From Oscillospiraceae bacterium (GTDB lineage Bacteria > Bacillota_A > Clostridia > Oscillospirales > Oscillospiraceae), in contig JAFQDR010000127.1 of NCBI GenBank assembly GCA_017415945.1, forward strand, positions 1 to 13,401: a DNA stretch of 13,401 nucleotides. Direction: 5' to 3'. Position 1 is the first letter of the stretch. Each line of letters begins with the position of its first letter. Below the pieces are notes generated by a model, which worked only from the letters and a program-made list of their open reading frames with translations, had not been told where the DNA came from and searched no databases. A program made the position numbers and the translations under genes. Positions 1-5,323 of this stretch are shown here, one piece after another.

Positions 1-398
<398 letters not shown>

Positions 399-439
399 CT
401 AACCATATTTCTATCGTCAAAATCAGCATACACGCCGAA

Positions 440-543
440 ATTATACGATATATCGTATATTATAGCACACTTTTGTGAAATATGCGATATGTCGCACACG
501 AGAAATCGCAAATTAGTGTAAAATATTTATTAACGATATATCG
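440..543. promoter_or_regulatory. Divergent control region with three CGATATATCG operator copies
   Basis: The 10-bp core CGATATATCG occurs at 446-455, as CGATATGTCG at 485-494, and again at 534-543. The first copy lies in an 18-bp perfect palindrome, TATACGATATATCGTATA (442-459). The second is flanked as TGCGA-TATG-TCGCA (483-496). Centres are 39 and 49 bp apart. On the minus strand two perfect TATAAT hexamers (complement of 440-445 and of 459-464) sit on either side of the first copy, so binding there would cover the resolvase promoter. The third copy lies 18 bp upstream of the XRE start and would block its transcription. No clear -35 box was seen for either direction. The natural binder is the XRE protein encoded next door; this is inference from position. 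Confidence 0.7.
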
Positions 544-561
544 CAGAAAGTGGGGATACGG

Positions 562-804
562 TTGAACACAAAGGAAGCAGTAGCGAAGCGGATATTGCAG
601 CTGTGCGAGGAAAAGAATATTGCAATCAACGCGCTGGCAAACCTGTCAGGTGTAACTCCGTCAACGGTTTACAGTATGCTGAATGAAAAGAGTCAGAACC
701 CCGGTGTTGTTTCTATCAAGAAGCTCTGCGATGGTCTCGATATATCTGTCAGAGAATTTTTCAATAGTGATCTGTTCGACGATCTGGAACAGGAAATCAA
801 ATAA
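562..804 (+). CDS. XRE-family helix-turn-helix repressor (small)
   Basis: This is an 80-residue protein consisting almost entirely of one Cro/CI-type helix-turn-helix domain. The recognition region is ALANLSGVTPSTVYSMLN (about residues 24-41), followed by the family's usual ending VSIKKLCDGLDISVREFF. It should bind palindromic DNA as a dimer and act as a transcriptional repressor in the cytoplasm. The chosen start is TTG at 562, because GGGG at 552-555 sits 6 nt before it. An in-frame GTG at 550 would add four residues (84 aa) but has no ribosome site. The three operator-like palindromes at 446-543 point to autoregulation and to control of the divergent resolvase. No ligand, protease or dimerisation domain is attached, so the inducing signal must come from elsewhere, possibly the ImmA-type protease at 2859 (inference). 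Confidence 0.88.
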   Translation: MNTKEAVAKRILQLCEEKNIAINALANLSGVTPSTVYSMLNEKSQNPGVVSIKKLCDGLDISVREFFNSDLFDDLEQEIK

Positions 805-812
805 ACCATAAT

Positions 813-883
813 ATGAGCCGCCGCTTGTGATTGGCAGCACTCATGAAAATGGCGGCTGTAAGAAAGTCTTGCAGTCGCTTTTT
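813..883 (+). promoter_or_regulatory. Attenuator-like leader with mutually exclusive hairpins
   Basis: In the 106-nt gap between the XRE and WYL genes, 852-863 pairs with 867-878 (12 bp with two G-U pairs, 3-nt loop) and is followed by TTTTT at 879-883, a good intrinsic terminator. Upstream, AGCCGCC (816-822) is the exact complement of GGCGGCT (851-857), the base of the terminator's left arm. Forming this alternative stem would break the terminator. Two tiny reading frames overlap it: MSRRL (813-830), whose codons cover AGCCGCC, and MKMAAVRKSCSRFLYIEL (843-899), which runs through the terminator. Neither has a strong ribosome site. The arrangement suits ribosome-controlled attenuation of the WYL gene, but this is read from base pairing only. 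Confidence 0.55.
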
Positions 884-910
884 GTATATAGAATTGTAGG
901 AGGAAAGTGA

Positions 911-1870
911 ATGGATTTACAGAACAGAACCTTGCTTGTACTGAAATATCTATGGGAGACAACGGATGAGAACCATACAGTATCCCTTGCGGACATATCA
1001 AACTTCCTTATCGATCACGGTGTATCTTCGCCTGATTCTCGTACCTTAAAGAAAGACATCACCCAACTCATCGAGCTTGGCATAGACATCGTACATGACC
1101 GCAGAGTGCAGAATCAATACCACATTGCCACAAGGCACTTTGACAGTCCCGAGCTGAAGTTGCTCATCGATGCTGTACAATCCTCACGTTTTATTACTCC
1201 CAAAAAGAGTAAGGAGCTGATCGCCAAACTCTCCGCATTTGCGGGACCGCATCAAACGGAACTGCTCCATCGTGAGCTATATGTAGATCGCCGCGCCAAA
1301 GCCAATAACGAGAATATCTATCTCATCGTAGATCGTATTCATACCGCCATCAGCGAACAAAAGAAGGTCACATTCCAATATTTCGATTATGCTCCCGATA
1401 AAACGAAGATTCTCCGTCATGACGGACAGGTATATACAGTATCGCCGTATGCACTGATCTGGAACAACGATACATATTACCTTATCGCTTTCCATGAACG
1501 AAGGAATCAGACAACCAAATTCCGCATCGACCGTATCACGAATCTTGAAATCAGTCCCGATTCGGCGGCAAACAAGCCGCGAAATTTTAATGTATCGGAG
1601 TTCTTTACGCAGGAGTTTTCCATGCTTGACGGAGAACCGTGTGAAGTAGAGCTGCTGTGCGAAAATCCTTTGATGGGAAACATTGTAGATCGCTTCGGTG
1701 AACAGGTACATACGGAAGTAGTGGGCGGAACACATTTCAAGGTAATCACAACGGTCGATCTCAGCAACAACTTCTACGGCTGGGTGTTTGCATCTGCAGG
1801 CAAGATCAAGATACTCTCTCCGGCAGAAGCCATAAACGGTTTTAATACCCTTATTGAATGCTATAAATAA
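911..1870 (+). CDS. WYL-domain transcriptional regulator (HTH + WYL)
   Basis: This 319-residue protein has a winged helix-turn-helix at residues 1-70 (LADISNFLIDHGVSSPDSRTL is the helix-turn-helix area). A linker with the family phrase LIDAVQSSRFIT (about 85-96) follows, then a WYL domain at about 130-210 with the naming residues W174 and YYL at 179-181 and the FRIDRI segment near 194. A C-terminal extension of about 100 residues is the usual WCX region. WYL proteins sense ligands, including single-stranded DNA in some characterised members, and control stress or phage-defence genes. The start ATG at 911 follows TAGGAGG (897-903) by 7 nt. A terminator precedes the gene (852-883) and another follows (1881-1914), so it is a single-gene unit behind a possible attenuator. 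The length is normal and no defect was seen. Confidence 0.9.
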   Translation: MDLQNRTLLVLKYLWETTDENHTVSLADISNFLIDHGVSSPDSRTLKKDITQLIELGIDIVHDRRVQNQYHIATRHFDSPELKLLIDAVQSSRFITPKKSKELIAKLSAFAGPHQTELLHRELYVDRRAKANNENIYLIVDRIHTAISEQKKVTFQYFDYAPDKTKILRHDGQVYTVSPYALIWNNDTYYLIAFHERRNQTTKFRIDRITNLEISPDSAANKPRNFNVSEFFTQEFSMLDGEPCEVELLCENPLMGNIVDRFGEQVHTEVVGGTHFKVITTVDLSNNFYGWVFASAGKIKILSPAEAINGFNTLIECYK

Positions 1871-1880
1871 ATATTTTCAC

Positions 1881-1914
1881 GGAAGGTGTGCATCTGAATG
1901 TACACCTTCCTTTT
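1881..1914 (+). terminator. Intrinsic terminator after the WYL gene
   Basis: GGAAGGTGT (1881-1889) pairs with ACACCTTCC (1902-1910). The stem continues through a G-T pair and CAT/ATG to 13 bp with loop CTGA, and TTTT follows. It lies 11 nt after the WYL stop codon. Confidence 0.92.
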
Positions 1915-1920
1915 CGCCTA

Positions 1921-1973
1921 TTGACAACTTTTCGATCTTACGGTATAATATCCCTAACAGAAGCAACTGCTTC
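1921..1973 (+). promoter_or_regulatory. Consensus sigma-A promoter of the LexA-like operon, with a palindrome at the start site
   Basis: TTGACA at 1921-1926 and TATAAT at 1944-1949 are both perfect, with a 17-bp spacer, so this is about the strongest promoter the vegetative sigma factor could use. GAAGCA-AC-TGCTTC, a 6+6 bp palindrome at 1960-1973, lies just after the expected start (about 1956) and is the likeliest operator for the repressor encoded downstream. A standard Gram-positive LexA box (CGAAC-N4-GTTCG) was not seen here. Confidence 0.88.
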
Positions 1974-1995
1974 CAATAGATCGGAGGGCGACAAT

Positions 1996-2595
1996 ATGAG
2001 ACAGAAAGATACCGAACTGATGAATCGCATCAAAGATTTCGCAGAGGATTACTATACAGCCGAGGGACGGTCTCCGAGTACGACCGAAATTGCAAGCGAA
2101 ATGGGTATTGCAAGAGGTACAGCATACAAGTATCTTGTGGCAATGGACGAACAGCATATGATCTCCTATGACGGCAAAGACATTTTGACCGATAAAATCG
2201 AAAAGCTCCGCGCAACCACAAGAGCAGAGGTTTATACAGGTTCTATTCCGTGCGGTGGTCCCGAAAGCGTGGAAGCCGCCGTTGAGGATTATGTATCTCT
2301 CCCCGTATCCATTTTCGGTTCTGATGAAATGTATGTACTGCGTACACACGGCAGCTCCATGATCGAGATCGGCATTGACGAAGGTGATCTTGTTGTTGTG
2401 AAGAAACAGTCTACCGCAAAAATCGGTGATGTTGTTGTTGCACTGCATAACAACGAAAGTACATTGAAAACACTCCGGTACGATAAAGAAAAAGAGACCT
2501 ATATCCTGCACCCCGAAAATTCATCCATGCTGGATATTGAAGTGGACGATCTTGTTGTACAGGGCGTTGCCAAATTTGTAATCAAATCCTTGTAG
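1996..2595 (+). CDS. LexA-like autocleaving repressor (HTH + S24 peptidase)
   Basis: This 199-residue protein has LexA architecture. A winged helix-turn-helix occupies residues 1-65 (RSPSTTEIASEMGIARGTAYKYL), and an S24 serine peptidase domain follows from about 80. The cleavage site is Cys86-Gly87 in SIPCGG, the catalytic serine is Ser121 in HGSSM and the lysine is Lys158 in TLKTL. These are each shifted by two from the E. coli LexA positions (84-85, 119, 156). RecA-stimulated self-cleavage would lift repression after DNA damage. The Cys-Gly site is the UmuD type, not LexA's Ala-Gly. The start is ATG 1996 with GGAGG 8 nt upstream; the frame is open further upstream (to 1888) but that passes through the terminator and promoter. 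It leads a four-gene operon. It could be the element's own repressor or a damage-responsive regulator of the small genes behind it. Confidence 0.92.
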   Translation: MRQKDTELMNRIKDFAEDYYTAEGRSPSTTEIASEMGIARGTAYKYLVAMDEQHMISYDGKDILTDKIEKLRATTRAEVYTGSIPCGGPESVEAAVEDYVSLPVSIFGSDEMYVLRTHGSSMIEIGIDEGDLVVVKKQSTAKIGDVVVALHNNESTLKTLRYDKEKETYILHPENSSMLDIEVDDLVVQGVAKFVIKSL

Positions 2596-2611
2596 TCAGG
2601 AGGTCATGTTC

Positions 2612-2842
2612 ATGAACAAAGTCACTGTTGCCGTTTCCTGTCAGGTTGACACAGACGGTAACATCCATCCGCTTTGCATCAAATGGAAGGATGGTCGAAG
2701 ATGGGATATAGAACGGGTACTGCACACCTGCAGAAGTCCCGATCAATCCTTTGAGGGAATCAGATACACAATATTGATTGGAGGCGTTGAAAAATATCTC
2801 TACCGCAATAATAATCGCTGGTATGTGAACGCCCCCACATAG
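2612..2842 (+). CDS. Small protein resembling DUF6504 (partner of LexA/translesion polymerase loci)
   Basis: This 76-residue soluble protein has the pattern IKWKDGRRWDIERVL, GIRYTILIGG and EKYLYRNNNRWYV, suggesting a small all-beta fold. From memory it resembles the DUF6504-type proteins found beside error-prone polymerases and LexA in several phyla; no biochemical role is known to me. ATG 2612 is chosen because CAGGAGGT (2597-2604) is 7 nt before it. The ATG at 2606 is only 1 nt from that site. It begins 16 nt after the LexA-like gene and ends 16 nt before the ImmA-like gene, so it is transcribed with both. No Y-family polymerase is present in the window, so here the small protein travels without its usual companion (if the family call is right). 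Confidence 0.75.
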   Translation: MNKVTVAVSCQVDTDGNIHPLCIKWKDGRRWDIERVLHTCRSPDQSFEGIRYTILIGGVEKYLYRNNNRWYVNAPT

Positions 2843-2858
2843 GAGGAACAAGCACCGG

Positions 2859-3578
2859 ATGAAAACATTGGTCACATATCGAGAGATTGAACAGGTAGGT
2901 GAAAGCCTAATTCGAAAGTATATCGGCAATCGGTATCCGCCGCCGAGATGTGTAGATATTGAGGGATTTATCACAGAATATCTTCATCTGCCGATTGAAT
3001 ATGTCAGTATAGCTGAAGCGGATAAAGATAAAATCGGTTTTGTATCGGACGGTAAATACCGTTTGAAAGTAACCGAGTATGGAGAAACTGTTGAACGAAT
3101 CTTTCCGCAAGGAACAGTCGTCATTGACCGTTTCCTGCTGCAAGCTGACAGAAGCGGACAGCGAAGATTCACCCTTGCCCATGAAGCAGCTCATGTGATC
3201 TTTGAACGTATGAGTCCCATCGCCCCGGGACCATGCTTCAACAGATACTTTGACAGCGAACGGGACTACAATCTGAAAGAGCTGCAGAACCGTTTCAATC
3301 TGTGCGAAACACAAACCGACAGACTTGCATCTGTACTTCTGATGCCGAGATTTCTGATGGAACAGACATTACAGGAACATACAGGCGGTTCAGCAATCTG
3401 TGTTTACGGTGATGGCGTTATCCGCAGTACAGATAAAATCACCATACAGCACATGGCAAATGCCATAGGCGTATCCTTTTCGGCACTCGTCACAAGACTT
3501 CGTGTACTTGGCTTCCTTGAATACCGTGATATGTCCGAATACATTGAAACTGAGATGAATTTCGGAGGTGATGCTTGA
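2859..3578 (+). CDS. ImmA/IrrE-family metallopeptidase
   Basis: This 239-residue protein carries the zinc-protease motif HEAAH at 108-112 within RRFTLAHEAAHVIF. The typical downstream segment ETQTDRLASVLLMP (150-163) supplies the third ligand and the ExxA-like helix. The final 50 residues (TDKITIQHMANAIGVSFSALVTRLRVLG) form the usual helical, helix-turn-helix-like tail. Proteins of this group cleave XRE or LexA-like repressors in mobile elements (ImmA/ImmR of ICEBs1, DdrO/IrrE) to trigger excision. It is operonic with a LexA-like repressor, and the XRE repressor at 562 is a second possible substrate. AGGAGG at 2841-2846 lies 12 nt before ATG 2859, slightly long but with no better start nearby. 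All motif residues are intact. Confidence 0.9.
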   Translation: MKTLVTYREIEQVGESLIRKYIGNRYPPPRCVDIEGFITEYLHLPIEYVSIAEADKDKIGFVSDGKYRLKVTEYGETVERIFPQGTVVIDRFLLQADRSGQRRFTLAHEAAHVIFERMSPIAPGPCFNRYFDSERDYNLKELQNRFNLCETQTDRLASVLLMPRFLMEQTLQEHTGGSAICVYGDGVIRSTDKITIQHMANAIGVSFSALVTRLRVLGFLEYRDMSEYIETEMNFGGDA

Positions 3579-3863
3579 ATGCAGCAGGCACAAATACGAG
3601 ATTATAAGCGAAAACCGCTTGTTCCCGAAGTACGGGATAAGCTGGAACGCTCCTATAGAGAAAGCCTTGATCTGAGCGAACGAGAACTTCACTGTCCTCA
3701 TTGTAACTTTTTCATTCTTACCCTGTTCTCGGATGTATCGGGACATTTCAAGGCGAAATGCAATAACTGCAAAACAATCACAATTTTTAACTTAGGATAT
3801 TTCCGCCGTTTCAAGCGGTATGATGATATCCCCCATCGAAAACATTCCGGTTACAGAAGATAA
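3579..3863 (+). CDS. Com-like zinc-ribbon protein
   Basis: This 94-residue basic protein has two CxxC knuckles, C39/C42 and C61/C64, spaced as in the Com family of phage Mu and its relatives, where the zinc finger binds RNA or DNA. The N-terminal 35 residues are charged and helical-looking, and the tail is rich in Arg/Lys/His. The ATG directly follows the TGA of the ImmA-like gene with no gap, and GGAGGTG at 3564-3570 serves as ribosome site 8 nt ahead, so the two are translationally linked. It is the last gene of the LexA-like operon. A role in RNA or DNA binding is inferred from the fold only; a generic small zinc ribbon is the alternative. Confidence 0.75.
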   Translation: MQQAQIRDYKRKPLVPEVRDKLERSYRESLDLSERELHCPHCNFFILTLFSDVSGHFKAKCNNCKTITIFNLGYFRRFKRYDDIPHRKHSGYRR

Positions 3864-3937
3864 CCCAACAATCGAATAAAAACCCTTACGATTCATAATC
3901 GAGCAAGCGAAGTGCGGGATTATCCCCGGAACTATCA

Positions 3938-3999
3938 AGCGCCGTATGAAGCCGGAGGACATAGGATAACTATGCCTTCCGATTTCATCGGCGCTTTTT
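3938..3999 (+). terminator. Long hairpin terminator after the LexA-like operon
   Basis: AGCGCCG (3938-3944) pairs with CGGCGCT (3989-3995), ATGAA (3946-3950) with TTCAT (3984-3988), CGGAGG (3953-3958) with CCTTCC G (3976-3981, one G-U) and CATAG (3960-3964) with CTATG (3970-3974). The loop is GATAA, and TTTTT (3995-3999) follows. It is unusually long for a simple terminator. Confidence 0.8.
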
Positions 4000-4046
4000 C
4001 ATGCTTTAGTGTGACTTGCTCGTGACCGCTTCATACGGTGATTTAT

Positions 4047-4093
4047 AGTCCTTTCCCCACAGTTTTACGCTGTGCTCGGGAAAGGACTTTTTT
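4047..4093 (+). terminator. Second intrinsic terminator upstream of the sigma gene
   Basis: AGTCCTTTCCC (4047-4057) pairs with GGGAAAGGACT (4078-4088), and an inner CACAG/CTGTG stem (4058-4062, 4070-4074) adds to it. Six T follow (4088-4093). It isolates the sigma gene from anything transcribed upstream, so that gene needs its own promoter in 4094-4130 or read-through. Confidence 0.9.
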
Positions 4094-4130
4094 ATGTTTC
4101 CTTGGCTCTGCTATATAGCGAAGTACCCGT

Positions 4131-4178
4131 AACCTCAGTGGATTTTTGAACTCACAAAAATTCACGAAAACAGAGGTT
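4131..4178 (+). promoter_or_regulatory. Hairpin hiding the ribosome site of the sigma gene
   Basis: AACCTC (4131-4136) is the exact complement of GAGGTT (4173-4178), which contains the ribosome-binding GAGG of the sigma gene. Inside, GTGGATTTTTG (4138-4148) pairs with CAAAAATTCAC (4155-4165), 11 bp with one G-T pair and loop AACTCA. In the folded mRNA the ribosome site would be covered, suggesting translational control by an unknown signal. The pairing is read by eye and no energy was calculated. Confidence 0.55.
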
Positions 4179-4184
4179 ATGAAA

Positions 4185-4811
4185 ATGAAAGGACAAAAGA
4201 AATATACACTCCGCGAGATCAAAGCAATGGTCTCTCGTACAACCAATATCGCATTACCAACCGCAAAAGCTCTCCGTGAATCCGGTGAACCGCTGGTATC
4301 ATGCAAAATCAACACAAGCAGAGTTTCGGTCTACAGCAGCGGATTTGCTCTCTATGAAACCGATATGGGCGTTACTGTGTTCCGTGTGGAGGACTGCGGC
4401 GCATATGTTTACCACTCCGTAGAGGAAGAAGAACAGTTTATGTCGGAAGAAACCTTTTCCGACGAAGAATGGACTGTACGTTTCATTTTGGAGGGCGAAG
4501 ATCGGCTTTGGCGAAATCAGCAGCTTGTTCATAACAACAAGCACGGTACAAAGCTGGAGCTGAACGAAGAACGTGAGGAAGCATTTATCGACCACGAACA
4601 ATCCTTGGACAACACCATCGAGAAAATTGTCAGCCAGGATAAATGCCGCAGGCTTCTTTCCTGCCTGACCGATAAACAGCGCAGAATCGTAGAAGCATAT
4701 TACATTTTTGATCTTACACAGCAAGAAATTGCAGATCAGCTACACATTTCACATCAAGTTGTTGACCGCACTCTTAAAGCTGCCATCAGAAAAATGCAGA
4801 AAAATTTTTGA
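4185..4811 (+). CDS. Sigma-70 region 4-like regulator with extra N-terminal domain
   Basis: This is a 208-residue protein. The C-terminal 55 residues (about 150-206) are a sigma region 4 helix-turn-helix: LTDKQRRIVEAYYIFDLTQQ leads into EIADQLHISHQVVDRTLKAA. Such domains bind -35 elements or act like the small sigma-like activators of mobile elements. There is no region 2, so it is unlikely to be a full sigma factor. The first 85 residues (TLREIKAMVSRTT..., SVYSSGFALYETDMGVTVFRV, YVYHS) look like a separate small beta domain. The middle is acidic. ATG 4185 is chosen over 4179 and over the ATG at 4146 because GAGG (4173-4176) is 8 nt before it. That ribosome site is sequestered by a hairpin (4131-4178). 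The stop context TTT TGA and a 49-codon open +1 frame are odd and are treated as a finding. Confidence 0.85.
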   Translation: MKGQKKYTLREIKAMVSRTTNIALPTAKALRESGEPLVSCKINTSRVSVYSSGFALYETDMGVTVFRVEDCGAYVYHSVEEEEQFMSEETFSDEEWTVRFILEGEDRLWRNQQLVHNNKHGTKLELNEEREEAFIDHEQSLDNTIEKIVSQDKCRRLLSCLTDKQRRIVEAYYIFDLTQQEIADQLHISHQVVDRTLKAAIRKMQKNF

Positions 4812-4959
4812 TTATTTTGAAAAACAGGGTGCAAAACGTGCTCTCTACGGCTGGTTATATGAGGGGATTAAATATCCCCATCTTCCACACGGTATCGGTA
4901 ACAGTTTAATTCCGATCTGTGTGCAGGCTCATTTACAACCGAATACCTTCAACAGATAA
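4812..4959 (+). other. Open +1 frame behind the sigma gene, possible frameshift extension
   Basis: If the ribosome slipped +1 at TTT TGA (4806-4811), reading would continue from GAT at 4810 for 49 codons to TAA at 4957-4959. The peptide starts DYFEKQGAKRALYGWLYEGI and ends HLQPNTFNR. It has protein-like composition, but I do not recognise it. The same stretch also contains hairpins (4863-4868 with 4874-4879; 4886-4898 with 4912-4923), so it may instead be non-coding or the 5' part of the structured RNA that follows. Confidence 0.3.
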
Positions 4960-4960
4960 C
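4932..4960 (+). promoter_or_regulatory. Candidate promoter of the structured RNA
   Basis: TTTACA (4932-4937) and GATAAC (4955-4960) are separated by 17 bp. They match the consensus at 5 of 6 and 4 of 6 positions. The start would fall near 4966, close to the left arm of the first long-range stem (4964-4972), which fits a defined transcript start. Confidence 0.4.
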
Positions 4961-4963
4961 AAA

Positions 4964-5293
4964 CTCTCTTGCAATAGCCGAACCGAAGGGTACGCCATGA
5001 TCCGTAATACGGGGAGCGATGAATACCAACTTCGGAAAAGTCGTAGTGGTTCTCGATTGGCGATGACGGCAGAGAGATGAGACTCCCCACCAGCTACAGT
5101 CCGAGCGTGATAACAACCGTCGCAGGCAATAGGGTGAGAGGCTATGTAAGATAATCATAGGCGTGAAAGCGAGTGTCTGCCAAGACAGTCTGACGAAGCA
5201 GAAAGCAAAGACTCAAAGAGAAATGACGGTATATCCGTTATTTCAGACAATAAACGGAGGGCGAACTGTATCTATCATGCGGTTCGCCCTTTT
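4964..5293 (+). ncRNA. Candidate structured non-coding RNA, about 330 nt, family not recognised
   Basis: There is no credible reading frame. Nested complementarity is dense. CTCTCT-T-GC (4964-4972) pairs with GCAGAGAG (5069-5076), closing a domain. Inside it CCGAAGGGTA (4983-4992) pairs with TACC and CTTCGG (5024-5035), CGC with GCG (4993-4995, 5016-5018), and CCGT with ACGG (5002-5012). GTAGTGG (5043-5049) can meet CCAC and CTAC (5087-5095). CTATG/CATAG (5142-5160), TGTCT/AGACA (5174-5187) and TGACGG/CCGTTA (5224-5240) are local hairpins. GAGT (5171-5174) pairs with ACTC (5211-5214). GGGGAG (5011-5016) can pair with CTCCCC (5083-5088) as a pseudoknot. The stretch ends in an intrinsic terminator (5258-5293). 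It could be a stand-alone RNA of the element or a cis leader of the ParB-like genes. I see no group II intron domain V, tmRNA or RNase P signature. Confidence 0.5.
5258..5293 (+). terminator. Intrinsic terminator of the structured RNA
   Basis: AGGGCGAAC (5258-5266) pairs perfectly with GTTCGCCCT (5282-5290) and is followed by TTTT (5290-5293). It stands 31 nt before the first ParB-like start codon, so those genes need read-through or a promoter not seen here. Confidence 0.9.
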
Positions 5294-5323
5294 ACATATC
5301 AAAGACACAGGAGATGAAAATAC

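Larger units (their letters stand above)
3864..4130 (+). other. Gene-free structured region with crossing inverted repeats
   Basis: No coding frame is credible here. The region holds a 58-nt hairpin (3938-3995) and a second terminator (4047-4093), listed separately. Two further exact inverted pairs cross each other: CGAGCAAG (3900-3907) with CTTGCTCG (4015-4022), and CCGTATGAAGC (3942-3952) with GCTTCATACGG (4028-4038). The second pair competes for the left arm of the 58-nt hairpin. This could be an operon 3' end with a switch, or a short separate RNA of about 200 nt ending at 4093. A weak CATAAT at 3894-3899 is the only -10-like box. A 10-bp palindrome GCTATATAGC follows at 4110-4119. Confidence 0.4.

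Noticed and set aside
1888..1995. Upstream extension of the LexA-like frame
   Set aside because: It would translate through the terminator loop and the consensus promoter; GGAGG points to ATG 1996.
1915..1995. Classical LexA (SOS) box before the LexA-like gene
   Set aside because: No CGAAC-N4-GTTCG is present; the only palindrome is GAAGCA-AC-TGCTTC.
3571..3700. Alternative frame from ATG 3571 across the start of the zinc-ribbon gene
   Set aside because: It is short and ends quickly; the adjacent frame from 3579 carries four well-spaced cysteines.
4964..5293. Group II intron, tmRNA or RNase P RNA
   Set aside because: No domain V hairpin, tag frame or conserved core of these RNAs could be found by eye. 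A remote or partial intron cannot be fully excluded without a covariance search.
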